DNA of 40,985 bases from Oxalobacteraceae bacterium (GTDB taxonomy: Bacteria > Pseudomonadota > Gammaproteobacteria > Burkholderiales > Burkholderiaceae_D): positions 1-40,985 of the forward strand of contig JAGKXB010000020.1 in assembly GCA_021151485.1 (NCBI GenBank), in the 5' to 3' direction. Positions within the stretch are counted from its first letter, which is position 1; each line of letters opens with the position of its first letter. Positions 19,001 through 27,099 of the stretch are shown here, one piece after another. The position numbers and the translations under genes were made by a program. The notes under the pieces were generated by a model. It was not told the DNA's origin, did not search any database, and was given only the letters and a program-made list of their open reading frames with translations.

Positions 19001-20980
19001 CTACGCAAGCTTTTCCAATTGCTCCTGCTGCTCCAACCATTCCTCTTCCAATTGTGTTAAATCTTGTGTCACCGTCTTTTGATCAGCGAGTAAAGACTTC
19101 AATTTAGCTTGATTGCTAGCGTCATAAATCGTCGAGTCCGCCAGCGCGAGTTCGATCGCTGATTTTTCTGTATTCCGTTTTGCGATTTGTTCTTCTAACT
19201 GTTTGATACGCGTGGTGATGGGTTTTTTGAGGGCGTTGGAACGTTGACGCTGCTCGGCATCCTGTTTTTTGGAAATAGGCGATGCCAAGGGAAGATCGGT
19301 GGTTTTTTTTGCAACCGGTAGAGGAGTAGAAGTAGCGGTGCTGCCATTTTTACCCTCATTGTTTTTCCCTAACTTGGTTTGAAACAACCAATCCTTGTAA
19401 TCATCCAAATCCCCATCGAATGGTTGCAACTTGCCATCGGCGACGATGATGAATTGATCGGTGGTGGCACGTAATAAATGGCGGTCATGCGACACCAACA
19501 CCAGCGTACCTTCAAATTGCGCCAGCGCCATGGTTAAGGCTTCGCGGGTTTCCAAATCCAAGTGGTTGGTCGGTTCATCCAATAGCAATAGGTTAGGGCG
19601 CTGCCAAACGATTAGCGCCAATGCTAGACGTGCTTTTTCACCGCCAGAAAATGGCTTGATCGGGCTGGTGACCATGGTTCCGGGGAAGTTGAAACCACCT
19701 AAAAAGTTACGCAATTCTTGCTCACGCACGGTGGGAGCGATTTTGTTGAGATGCCATAACGGTGATTCGTCATGCCGCAGCATTTCTACCTGATGCTGGG
19801 CGAAGTAACCAATCGACAAACCTTTTCCCGTCACGGCAACGCCTGTTAGCGGTTGCAACTCGCCGGCAATGGTTTTGATCAGCGTCGATTTACCCGCACC
19901 ATTGACGCCTAACAAACCGATGCGCTGGCCAGTTTGCAAAGAAAAATTGATATTGGAAACGATCGTTTTTGCCCGTTTTTCTTCATCTTCATTGCCAATC
20001 AGGTAGCCCGCATTGACATCGTCCAGCACCAAAAGCGGATTGGGTGCATTGAGTGGTGGGCGAAATTCAAATGAAAATTCAGCCGCTGCGCGTAATGGTG
20101 CTAGCTCTTCCATCTTGGCCAGGGCTTTCATCCGACTTTGTGCCTGGCGTGCTTTCGAGGCTTTGGCTTTGAAGCGATTCACAAAAGATTCTAAATGCGC
20201 GCGCTGGCGCATTTGTTTTTCTAGCGCACCTTGCGCCAATACCAGTTGCGCCGCGCGTTGTCGTTCGAATGATGAGTAATTGCCGGAATAGCGTTTCAAT
20301 TTCCGTTCATCAATTTGCACGATCACATTGACCACTTCATCTAAGAAATCTCTGTCGTGCGAAATAATGATCAGCGTGCCGGCATATTGCTTGAGCCATT
20401 CTTCCAACCAAATAATGGCATCCAAATCCAGGTGGTTAGTCGGTTCATCCAGCAGCAACAAATCGGAAGGGCACATCAATGCCTGCGCCAGATTCAGCCG
20501 CATGCGCCAGCCGCCAGAAAAACTGGCAACGGGTTGTTGCATTTGATCCAGGCTAAAGCCCAAACCGATCAGCAATTGCTCAGCCCGCGATTGCACGGTA
20601 TACGCATCAGCATCAGCTAGGGCGGCATATAACTCGCCGATCTGGATGCCGTTTTCCATGCTTTCTGGCTCGCTTTCTAGTCGCGCCAGTTCTGCCTCTA
20701 AATTGCGTAGCGTAACGTCACCATCAATCGCGTAATCGATTGCAGCGCGATCCAGCGGCGGTGTTTCTTGCGCCACATAAGCCATGCGCCATTTGGCTGG
20801 GAAATCAATTTCGCCTTGATCGGCATGCAATTCGCCGCGCAATAGCCCAAACAAGCTGGATTTACCCGCGCCGTTAGCGCCGATCAAGCCAATTTTGTCG
20901 CCAGGATTGAGTGTGACATCTGCACCTTCCAATAAGGGTTTGATGCCACGCATCAGGCTGACTTGTAAAAAACGGATCAT
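19001..20980 (-). CDS. ABC-F family ATPase (YheS-like)
   Basis: A 659-residue soluble protein with two ABC domains and no membrane segments, the ABC-F layout of ribosome-associated ATPases. The first domain has Walker A GANGAGKSS, signature FSGGWRMRLNLAQAL and Walker B LLLLDEPTNHLDLD. An Arg/Lys-rich linker (about 240-290) corresponds to the P-site tRNA interaction motif. The second domain has GVNGAGKST, FSGGEKARLALAL and LLLLDEPTNHLDLE. The C-terminus (from about 570) is a charged coiled coil. Length and N-terminus most resemble YheS; a role at the ribosome is inferred. Confidence 0.9.
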   Translation of the reverse strand: MIRFLQVSLMRGIKPLLEGADVTLNPGDKIGLIGANGAGKSSLFGLLRGELHADQGEIDFPAKWRMAYVAQETPPLDRAAIDYAIDGDVTLRNLEAELARLESEPESMENGIQIGELYAALADADAYTVQSRAEQLLIGLGFSLDQMQQPVASFSGGWRMRLNLAQALMCPSDLLLLDEPTNHLDLDAIIWLEEWLKQYAGTLIIISHDRDFLDEVVNVIVQIDERKLKRYSGNYSSFERQRAAQLVLAQGALEKQMRQRAHLESFVNRFKAKASKARQAQSRMKALAKMEELAPLRAAAEFSFEFRPPLNAPNPLLVLDDVNAGYLIGNEDEEKRAKTIVSNINFSLQTGQRIGLLGVNGAGKSTLIKTIAGELQPLTGVAVTGKGLSIGYFAQHQVEMLRHDESPLWHLNKIAPTVREQELRNFLGGFNFPGTMVTSPIKPFSGGEKARLALALIVWQRPNLLLLDEPTNHLDLETREALTMALAQFEGTLVLVSHDRHLLRATTDQFIIVADGKLQPFDGDLDDYKDWLFQTKLGKNNEGKNGSTATSTPLPVAKKTTDLPLASPISKKQDAEQRQRSNALKKPITTRIKQLEEQIAKRNTEKSAIELALADSTIYDASNQAKLKSLLADQKTVTQDLTQLEEEWLEQQEQLEKLA

Positions 20981-21011
20981 GGTTAACTATTTGTTTTATT
21001 TATGTTTATTC

Positions 21012-21131
21012 GAGATTGTCCATTAACCCCGTCGTTCCCGCGGGTTTAGGCGGGAACCCGGCGTCTTTCGTTGCTCACTGCTAAAAGCCACTGAGTCCCC
21101 GACTAAAGCACTCGGGGACGACGGTTTTAAG
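21012..21131. repeat. REP-pair repeat, copy A
   Basis: About 120 bases holding two palindromes: GTTCCCGC/GCGGGAAC (21034-21041 with 21050-21057) and GTCCCCGA/TCGGGGAC (21095-21102 with 21112-21119). Its reverse complement is strongly similar along its whole length to 39438-39565, including the spacer CTTTTAGCAG and AACGAAAGAC. A further short palindrome of the same kind follows at about 21144-21166. The element fills the gap between prmB and the ABC-F gene. Confidence 0.85.
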
Positions 21132-21189
21132 TTTGTCTGTCTTGCCATCGTTCCCGTAGGAATGATGGAGGTTTGGTGCGTAACGGTGA

Positions 21190-22119
21190 TTATTTATTTT
21201 TTGGTTTTCTTTGTTTTTTAGTTTGTGTAGCAGCCAATTGTTCTGCTGTCAGCAAAAACACCGCCTCATCGCCTGCGCTAGTACTCAGCCACGTCAATTC
21301 CAAATCAGGGAAAGCCGCTTGTGCAAACTCGTACTCATTACCAATTTCAACGATTAACACACCATTTGGTGTCAAACGTTCTGCCGCACCAGCAACGATT
21401 TTTCGCACCAAATCCATGCCATCTTCGCCACCAGCCAGCGCAATTTGTGGCTCCCAGCGATATTCCTGCGGCAAGATTTCCATGGAATTGGCATTGACGT
21501 AAGGTGGATTGGTGACGATCAAGTCATATTTTTTATTGGGTACATGGGTATACAAATCGGAGGCGATGAGCTGGATTTGATCCTGCAATTTGTAGTCGTC
21601 AATATTTCGTTGTGCCACAGCAAGCGCATCGGTAGAAATATCTACCGCATCAATTTTCGCACTCTGGAAAGCATCCGCCAGCATGATGGATAAACAGCCT
21701 GAGCCGGTACAGAGCTCCAGAATATTTTCAACTGATTCAGCATGACTTAACCAGGGTGAAAACTGTTCAGGAATCAGTTCCGCAATAAACGAACGCGGCA
21801 CAATCACGCGCTCATCGACAAAAAAGCGATAGCCACCCAGCCAGGCTTCATTAGTCAAATAAGCCGCCGGCACACGTTCAACTGCACGGCGTTCAATCAA
21901 GTCCAGCACGCTTTGGACTTCTTCCGGCAATAAACGTGCGTCTAAAAAAGGTTCTAACTTGTCAATCGGCAACTTCAGCGCATGCAAAATCAAAAATGCC
22001 GCTTCATCAAAGGCATTGCTGCTACCGTGGCCAAAAAACAATTTCGCTGTATTAAAGCGCGTCACCGCATGGCGGAGCAAATCACGTGGAGTGGAAAAGA
22101 ATGGGTACAGGGAAGTCAT
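21190..22119 (-). CDS. prmB: 50S ribosomal protein L3 N5-glutamine methyltransferase
   Basis: A 309-residue SAM-dependent methyltransferase of the PrmB/HemK family. The N-terminal helical substrate domain is followed by the Rossmann fold with SAM motif LELCTGSGCLSIMLA, the acidic DAVDIS strand and the catalytic NPPYVNANSM. The sequence DERVIVPRSFIAELI favours PrmB over PrmC. ATG at 22119 (MTSLYPFF) is preferred over a TTG seven codons earlier. The 217-base gap to the divergent antiporter gene contains nothing I can assign. Confidence 0.9.
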   Translation of the reverse strand: MTSLYPFFSTPRDLLRHAVTRFNTAKLFFGHGSSNAFDEAAFLILHALKLPIDKLEPFLDARLLPEEVQSVLDLIERRAVERVPAAYLTNEAWLGGYRFFVDERVIVPRSFIAELIPEQFSPWLSHAESVENILELCTGSGCLSIMLADAFQSAKIDAVDISTDALAVAQRNIDDYKLQDQIQLIASDLYTHVPNKKYDLIVTNPPYVNANSMEILPQEYRWEPQIALAGGEDGMDLVRKIVAGAAERLTPNGVLIVEIGNEYEFAQAAFPDLELTWLSTSAGDEAVFLLTAEQLAATQTKKQRKPKNK

Positions 22120-22336
22120 GGCAGCTGAGGGGAAAATCAAAAGAGTAGATATTGTGAAAAAAGCGAGCGCATCCTAGCATAAGCGCCTGTATTGTGTGCT
22201 GGAAAGAGAGTAGAGCGGAGCTTAGTGGCAAAAAAATAGGCAAATATTTTCGTTAATCATGTAAGGTTACGCCTTAGACAGCAATCTCGACGACTCAACT
22301 AGACCTAGAAAACTTTCCAACTTTTATCATTACATC

Positions 22337-23524
22337 ATGATTGATCTCACCACTCTTTTATCTGACATGGCATGGCCCGTCACGATTTTAATTGCATGGC
22401 TGGTTGGCGAATATGTTTACCAACGGGCAAAATTGCCGCGTATCAGTGTCTATGCGTTTGTTGGTTTTTTATTAGCACCATCACAAACAGGTTTTTTGCC
22501 GCATACACAATCTGCGACGATGCTGTTACTGGCTAATATTGCCTTTGGCCTTATCTTGTTTGAGTGTGGTTATCGAATCAATTTGCGTTGGTTGCGTACC
22601 AATCCCTGGGTTGCTGTCACTAGCTTGACCGAAGCTGCATTGACTTTTATTACTGTCTATTTGTTATTGACTTGGTTTAATCAACCCTCTTCAAGTGCAC
22701 TTTTATTGGCAGCGTTGTCGATGGCAACATCGCCTGCGACCATTATTCGCGTAGTCAACGAGCAACGAAGTTCGGGGCAGGTTACAGAGCGTGTGCTATA
22801 TCTTTCCGCATTAAATTGTGTGCTGGCTGTGTTTGTTTTCAAAATTATTGTCGGCTTAGCTGTATTTAGGACCTCCGGAAATATCTTAGAAGCCACTTAT
22901 AGCAGTCTGGTTGTCTTATTCGCATCCATCATATTGGGGGCAATTTTTGGTACTTTTACCTCAGGATTGTTGCGTTTTACCAAACGTACCAGCCACGACA
23001 GCACACTTGCCTTCACCATTGCTATTATTTGCCTCGTTTCACTGGCACATAGTCTAAAACTTTCTCCAGTATTGGCTGCGCTGACATTTGGCTTGTCTGC
23101 ACGCCATCGCCGTATTGTCTTAAATTCATCCCAACGCGGATTTGGTGCGTTAGGTGATTTGCTCTCTATACTGTTGTTCGTATTTATTGCTGCGACCCTG
23201 GAATGGTCACAAGTCATTGCTGGAATAGGGCTGGGATTAGCAATTATTGCCGTACGTCTCGTTACCAAAATTATTGGAATTAGCCTTTTTGCACACATCA
23301 GTGGAACCTCATGGCGTAAAGGTTTACTCATTGGAATGGCTATGACACCCATCTCAGCCTTTGTTATTTTGGTATTAGAGCAAACACGCTACCTTGGTAT
23401 CAATTTGGTTGATCAACTTGCACCATTAGCGGCAGCGGCATTAATCGTGGAAATACTTGGCCCAATTTTGGTTCAACGTGTATTGATCTGGGCGCATGAA
23501 GTACCAGAAATAAAGGAGTCATAA
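22337..23524 (+). CDS. Cation:proton antiporter (CPA2/Kef-type membrane domain)
   Basis: A 395-residue protein with about eleven to twelve membrane helices and no C-terminal nucleotide-binding (RCK/TrkA-N) domain. Typical CPA features are the N-terminal [21 protein letters not shown] helix pair, the acidic residue in [16 protein letters not shown], and the discontinuous-helix region [16 protein letters not shown]. The ion is unknown. The stop codon is one base short of the next ATG, and the ribosome binding site of ybdK (AAGGAG) lies inside this gene's end, so the two are translationally linked. Confidence 0.85.
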   Translation: MIDLTTLLSDMAWPVTILIAWLVGEYVYQRAKLPRISVYAFVGFLLAPSQTGFLPHTQSATMLLLANIAFGLILFECGYRINLRWLRTNPWVAVTSLTEAALTFITVYLLLTWFNQPSSSALLLAALSMATSPATIIRVVNEQRSSGQVTERVLYLSALNCVLAVFVFKIIVGLAVFRTSGNILEATYSSLVVLFASIILGAIFGTFTSGLLRFTKRTSHDSTLAFTIAIICLVSLAHSLKLSPVLAALTFGLSARHRRIVLNSSQRGFGALGDLLSILLFVFIAATLEWSQVIAGIGLGLAIIAVRLVTKIIGISLFAHISGTSWRKGLLIGMAMTPISAFVILVLEQTRYLGINLVDQLAPLAAAALIVEILGPILVQRVLIWAHEVPEIKES

Positions 23525-23525
23525 C

Positions 23526-24647
23526 ATGCCACTGGAAAAATTTAAACCATCACAAACATTAAGTCTTGGAGTCGAATTAGAGCTACAACTAGTGAGCTTA
23601 AATGATTTTGATCTGGCAGCAGCCAGTCCCGATATGCTGGAACTATTGGAGCGCAAACCATTTCCTGGCAGTGTTACCCCAGAAGTCACTGAAAGCATGA
23701 TTGAAGTTGCAACAGATATTCACACTGAATACGCAACGCTGTTGGCACAACTGCGAGAAATACGCAATGCACTCATCCTTGCAGGCGATCGTCTGAATAT
23801 CGGACTTTGCGGTGGCGGCACCCATCCTTTTCAGCTATGGTCTGAGCGTCGTATCTTTAACAAACCAAGATTCAAAGAAGTCTCTACGTTGTACGGTTAT
23901 CTCACCAAACAATTTACAATTTTCGGGCAACACGTACATGTGGGTTGCCCCAATGCAGACGAAGCACTATTTTTGTTGCATGCACTCAATCGTTATGTTC
24001 CGCATTTCATCGCGTTGTCGGCATCATCGCCTTTCGTGCAGGGGAACGACACCTTGTTTAATTCTGCACGATTAAATTCGGTATTTGCTTTCCCACTCAG
24101 TGGCCGCGCACCATTCTTGCTACGTTGGCAGGATTTTGAAGATGAATATTTCACAAAAATGGAGCACACCGGCGTAGTCAAAAGCATGAAGGATTTCTAT
24201 TGGGATATTCGGCCCAAACCGGAATACGGAACAATTGAACTACGTGTTTGCGATACACCATTGTCTGTTGAACGCGCCGCAGCATTGGCTTGCTACTTAC
24301 AGGCACTTTGCAAATATTTGTTGGAACGCAATGAACCCAATCCAGCCGAAGATGACTATCTTGTCTACAACTACAACCGTTTTCAGGCATGCCGCTTTGG
24401 GTTGGATGGCGCCTTGATTCATCCCAAATCCTACGAACAAATTCCACTACGAGAAGACATTTTGACAACAGTGCGTCGTATTTCATCTCAAGCAGATGCC
24501 TTAGGATGCTCCCCAGCGTTAGAGCATATCTATCAAATTGTGAGTCATGGCAATGATGCTGGTTATCTGCGGCAAGAACACGCCGAACGCGGTAGTGTGG
24601 AAGGCATGGTTGATTCAGCTTTGCAACGGTTCAAGAGCGAAACCTAA
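23526..24647 (+). CDS. ybdK: Carboxylate-amine ligase, YbdK/GCS2 family
   Basis: A 373-residue enzyme of the glutamate-cysteine ligase 2 family. The N-terminus [14 protein letters not shown] supplies the metal-binding glutamates. GGGTHPF and [16 protein letters not shown] form the substrate/ATP site, and [19 protein letters not shown] is the conserved C-terminal active-site strand. In E. coli YbdK has weak glutamate-cysteine ligase activity; the natural role is unclear. AAGGAG ends 8 bases before the start. Pairing with an antiporter suggests a joint stress function, but that is speculative. Confidence 0.92.
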   Translation: MPLEKFKPSQTLSLGVELELQLVSLNDFDLAAASPDMLELLERKPFPGSVTPEVTESMIEVATDIHTEYATLLAQLREIRNALILAGDRLNIGLCGGGTHPFQLWSERRIFNKPRFKEVSTLYGYLTKQFTIFGQHVHVGCPNADEALFLLHALNRYVPHFIALSASSPFVQGNDTLFNSARLNSVFAFPLSGRAPFLLRWQDFEDEYFTKMEHTGVVKSMKDFYWDIRPKPEYGTIELRVCDTPLSVERAAALACYLQALCKYLLERNEPNPAEDDYLVYNYNRFQACRFGLDGALIHPKSYEQIPLREDILTTVRRISSQADALGCSPALEHIYQIVSHGNDAGYLRQEHAERGSVEGMVDSALQRFKSET

Positions 24648-24858
24648 AATTGGCCCTCATGCGCATACCTGTGATCCAGCGGTAGATTTTTTGCAAAAAT
24701 TCAACAAAATGCTACACGATGAAATAGTAAAGCATATGCTTACTGTTGCTTTTGCAGGCATGACATCTTTGAATAAATAGTAAATAGCGATAACAATATT
24801 TCCAGCAACGTTTTTACTTTAAATTTTGCCTACCTAATTTCGTGTTTGCTCCCACATA

Positions 24859-24886
24859 ATTTTACATAATATACATTATGCGAAAT
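24859..24886. other. dif site / left prophage junction (attL)
   Basis: A 28-bp Xer site in three parts: XerD-type arm ATTTTACATAA (24859-24869), central hexamer TATACA (24870-24875), XerC-type arm TTATGCGAAAT (24876-24886). Read as reverse complement it matches E. coli dif (CGCATAA-TGTATA-TTATGT core) at nearly every conserved position. The left arm is host DNA and the right arm enters the prophage. Because the phage core is identical here, the junction keeps a complete dif and should still resolve chromosome dimers. The 210 bases between ybdK and this site are AT-rich, with no gene I can support. Confidence 0.9.
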
Positions 24887-24898
24887 TGTAAATCCAGC
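24887..24898. repeat. attP inverted repeat, left-end arm
   Basis: TGTAAATCCAGC directly follows the Xer core. It is the exact reverse complement of GCTGGATTTACA at 36676-36687 at the other end of the prophage. In the circular form the two arms flank the 20-base Xer core symmetrically. Confidence 0.85.
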
Positions 24899-24929
24899 GT
24901 TAAGAAAACAAAAATCGACAAAACACATA

Positions 24930-24959
24930 AGGCCGGAATATACTTCGCGGCCTTTTTAT
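24930..24959 (+). terminator. Rho-independent terminator near the left end
   Basis: AAGGCCG (24930-24936) pairs perfectly with CGGCCTT (24949-24955), 12-base loop, then TTTTTA. In the circular genome this lies just past attP, downstream of the repressor operon that points rightward across the junction, so it probably ends that transcript. In the prophage it also shields the next gene from host read-through. Confidence 0.75.
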
Positions 24960-24973
24960 TTCCATGAGGCAAT

Positions 24974-25345
24974 ATGAGATACCCAAATAAACGCTACGGG
25001 AACCCCGAAGAACTACGTTATTACACGATGATGTATCAGAACCCAATCAAAGAAATCGCTAAGAAATTGCGCCGTTCTGAACGTTCAGTGCGCGATTGGC
25101 TGACAGGTGCAAAGCGCGTGCCTTGGTGGGTGCCTGAAATCTTACGATTACAGAAAAAAGAATCTGAGGATATTTTTCGCGAAATGACTGGCCGCAAAAT
25201 CGCTGCACGTCATGGCATTGCTAAACCTGGTGCCATCGTGTTTGATTTTGTTAAGCCAAAATCAGAACCAGAAGCGCCGAAATTAACGCCTACGCCGTTG
25301 GCTGACGCTGATGATGAAATGTATAAACTTCGCAATCTTGGCTAA
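24974..25345 (+). CDS. Phage HTH DNA-binding protein
   Basis: A 123-residue basic protein. Residues about 23-50 (PIKEIAKKLRRSERSVRDWL) look like a helix-turn-helix, followed by a Trp-rich PWWVPEILRLQ helix. The tail is Pro/Glu-rich. Similar small proteins occur in filamentous and other small phages as DNA-binding or regulatory factors. GAGG lies 5 bases before the ATG. It is one of only three rightward genes and ends exactly where the last leftward gene ends (25345/25346). It may regulate late genes or replication; exact role unknown. Confidence 0.75.
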   Translation: MRYPNKRYGNPEELRYYTMMYQNPIKEIAKKLRRSERSVRDWLTGAKRVPWWVPEILRLQKKESEDIFREMTGRKIAARHGIAKPGAIVFDFVKPKSEPEAPKLTPTPLADADDEMYKLRNLG

Positions 25346-25408
25346 TTATCTTTTTTTACGTTTTCTAAATTGACCATTTGCTTTGCGTGGTGGTGTTCTT
25401 TTGCTCAT
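25346..25408 (-). CDS. Tiny highly basic peptide (20 aa), last gene of phage operon
   Basis: MSKRTPPRKANGQFRKRKKR: eleven of twenty residues are Arg or Lys. The start overlaps the previous stop by one base (TAATG), indicating translational coupling. Such a peptide could neutralise packaged DNA or bind membrane. It resembles the short Arg/Lys peptides seen in small DNA phages, but I cannot assign a family. Its size makes the call tentative, though coupling and exact abutment to the convergent gene support it. Confidence 0.5.
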   Translation of the reverse strand: MSKRTPPRKANGQFRKRKKR

Positions 25409-25542
25409 TACGTTCTCGATTCTAGTTTTGTTTGTATGACGGCCATTCTCGTTTCTACGGCAATGGCCCATTTAAAAATGCCAACACCAAGCGACAAAAT
25501 GCCGGTACTGGTTGCGAGTTGGAGGACTTCAAAAAATGACAT
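25408..25542 (-). CDS. Small one-helix membrane protein (44 aa), holin/lysis candidate
   Basis: Begins MSFFEVLQLATSTGILSLGV and ends with a charged tail ETRMAVIQTKLESRT. One hydrophobic helix at about residues 8-28 is followed by an amphipathic coiled tail, a shape common in phage holins and spanins. It is coupled to the 20-residue basic gene by TAATG. The position at the operon end beside other small membrane proteins and a lysozyme suggests lysis, but a virion membrane role is equally possible. Confidence 0.55.
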   Translation of the reverse strand: MSFFEVLQLATSTGILSLGVGIFKWAIAVETRMAVIQTKLESRT

Positions 25543-25571
25543 GCGTCGTAAGTATTTGATTTTAAATATTA

Positions 25572-25739
25572 TTAATAAAAAACACCGGCTAATCCGTCAA
25601 TAATGCCACCACCGACGCCATTGCCTGCCGCCCTTGCGCTGTCTTTAACGACACCAATGACTTGTGTTTTTAGGTAGTCCACTAGCACGATGCTGCCTAG
25701 AATAAAAAACACGTACATGCGGATTTCTTTAGCTTCCAT
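25572..25739 (-). CDS. Small membrane protein (55 aa)
   Basis: Starts MEAKEIRMYVFFILGSIVLV with a membrane helix at about residues 8-22, then a Gly-rich amphipathic tail (GNGVGGGIIDGLAGVFY). I start at ATG 25739, which overlaps the end of the preceding gene by 11 bases; a longer start at 25799 would lie wholly inside that gene. Probably a viral inner-membrane or lysis protein; no family recognised. Confidence 0.6.
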   Translation of the reverse strand: MEAKEIRMYVFFILGSIVLVDYLKTQVIGVVKDSARAAGNGVGGGIIDGLAGVFY

Positions 25740-25899
25740 TTGGCACCGCTTTCTTTTCAGGTATGACACCAGCCAAGGCACCGGATACCGCGCTGGCACC
25801 GTCCAAAATGATATGGTATTGCGCTGGCACGAATGGCTTGAGCATTTGAAACAGTACGCCGAATCCGGCCCATGTTGAGGCCTCTTTTAATCTGTCCAT
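25729..25899 (-). CDS. Small phage membrane protein (56 aa), holin-like
   Basis: MDRLKEASTWAGFGVLFQML opens the protein, with a short hydrophobic stretch, an amphipathic PAQYHIILDGASAVSGALAGVIP second helix and a Lys-rich end. The RLKEAST-WAG-GVL-Q start with a second small-residue helix is reminiscent of short phage holin-type proteins. It begins one base after the stop of the upstream gene (TAAATGG). Confidence 0.6.
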   Translation of the reverse strand: MDRLKEASTWAGFGVLFQMLKPFVPAQYHIILDGASAVSGALAGVIPEKKAVPNGS

Positions 25900-26178
25900 T
25901 TATTGCCCCATTCCTATTAAAAATTTTAAAAATGTTTTTTCATCGCATGCAAACGATGCATCCCATGTGCGCCCTTCTGCCATGGCTTTCTCGCATTCGG
26001 TTTGATTTGTGCGCGGTATTCCTACTGCATCGCCAATGCCAAGTACTACCCCTTTCCCAGCATCAGCGACAACCGCACCCGCACCCGCTGCTATTTCCCC
26101 TGCGTTGTTTTTTACGTAAAAAAAAAGAAGCAAGGCGGCAGCGCCAACGACTGCAAAAAGCTTAAGGTCTTTATCCAT
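25900..26178 (-). CDS. Phage membrane protein with conserved Cys pair (92 aa)
   Basis: An N-terminal membrane helix (about residues 7-22, FAVVGAAALLLFFYV) is followed by an Ala/Gly-rich segment, then GIPRTNQTECEKAMAEGRTWDASFACDEKTFLKFL. The two cysteines in that block could form a disulfide outside the cytoplasm. The GIPRTN...C...W-ASF-C pattern looks like a conserved small-phage virion motif, but I cannot name the family. Confidence 0.65.
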   Translation of the reverse strand: MDKDLKLFAVVGAAALLLFFYVKNNAGEIAAGAGAVVADAGKGVVLGIGDAVGIPRTNQTECEKAMAEGRTWDASFACDEKTFLKFLIGMGQ

Positions 26179-26190
26179 TTTTACCTCTTC

Positions 26191-26514
26191 TTATAACCAC
26201 ATACCTACGTCATAGCCCGAGCTTGCATCGTCCTGCAACGTTTGTGATTGCATGTAATCGGTTTGCGATTGATAGCCGTTTGATAGGCTTGGCGTGTATC
26301 TGTTTGCGCTGTTTGCTATGCCGGATGTCGCTGCGATCAAGAATCCCGTCAACGCGTTTGCGCCGACTTGCTGCCATCCGGTGCCAGCGCTGCCTGGCAT
26401 TGTGCCTACCGCGCCGTTTCTGGTGGTTGTGTATGTTGTGGTTCGTTTGCTGAGCAAATACAGGCCGACGACAAAAGCGCCGATCATGAACACTTCATTG
26501 TTTGCGGTTGACAT
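26191..26514 (-). CDS. Phage membrane protein (107 aa)
   Basis: One N-terminal helix (about residues 8-22, VFMIGAFVVGLYLLS) followed by a Thr-rich stretch (TTTYTTTRNG), a second weaker hydrophobic segment (ANALTGFLIAATSGIANSA) and a Ser/Gln/Asp-rich tail. It starts immediately after the lysozyme stop. Likely a structural protein of the virion membrane. Confidence 0.6.
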   Translation of the reverse strand: MSTANNEVFMIGAFVVGLYLLSKRTTTYTTTRNGAVGTMPGSAGTGWQQVGANALTGFLIAATSGIANSANRYTPSLSNGYQSQTDYMQSQTLQDDASSGYDVGMWL

Positions 26515-27099
26515 TTATGCATACACTCCATTGTTAAAAACGTTCATTTCTTCTTGCCGCCGGTTTGCTATGCCGTTGGTGTATTTTGGATTAACCCAAC
26601 TGATTGACTCTGCCGCGATACCGTCAATGCCATCGCCGTTATTGACGGATGCGGCAAACTTTTTGAAACTTTGGGGCGACATGTTGAAAGCGATTGACAC
26701 CAACGCGTCAAATTCGTTTTGCGTCAAATCGACTTTGATATAAAGCTTTACGTACTTTTCTCCACGATTCGCGACATCATCCGCAAAAATAGATTCAGCT
26801 TGTGCTTTGCTGATCGTCAGCGGTAATGCATCTGGCGATTTTGAATAATGCCCGTAGCCCCATGTATAACCGCCATCGTCTAATTGATAACGACTTAGGC
26901 TTAATCCTTCCCGGCGCTTTAGCATGTCTAGCATGCCTTTTGATGTTTTCATATTTTCTATTGGCCCCGCACTTGCGGTTACTTCGTCAAATTTCGTTAT
27001 GATTGAATCAATCGTATCTTCTTCACCATCGCCGCTTTGTGCAATCATGTAGAGCGCTAATGCGCCGATGATTAGCGCCGCTACGGTGGTTTTGTCCAT
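26515..27099 (-). CDS. Membrane-anchored phage lysozyme (GH24-like)
   Basis: A 194-residue protein with a single N-terminal helix (residues 5-20) and a T4-lysozyme-type domain. Catalytic Glu64 is in KRREGLSLSRY, Asp74/75 and Thr79 in LDDGGYTWGYGH; the Glu-to-Thr spacing of 15 matches T4 lysozyme (Glu11/Thr26). LTQNEFDALVSIAFN and the C-terminal RRQEEMNVF helix are typical of the family. The anchor suggests either a virion-associated peptidoglycan hydrolase used at entry or a signal-arrest endolysin. The start overlaps the upstream stop by one base (TAATG). Confidence 0.88.
   Translation of the reverse strand: MDKTTVAALIIGALALYMIAQSGDGEEDTIDSIITKFDEVTASAGPIENMKTSKGMLDMLKRREGLSLSRYQLDDGGYTWGYGHYSKSPDALPLTISKAQAESIFADDVANRGEKYVKLYIKVDLTQNEFDALVSIAFNMSPQSFKKFAASVNNGDGIDGIAAESISWVNPKYTNGIANRRQEEMNVFNNGVYA

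Noticed and set aside
24547..24780. Frame extending past ybdK toward dif
   Set aside because: Mostly within ybdK in another frame; the part beyond has no start signal or homology I can recognise.
26294..26743. Long rightward frame over the lysozyme region
   Set aside because: Runs opposite to well-supported overlapping genes (lysozyme, membrane protein), has no ribosome binding site and no recognisable domain.
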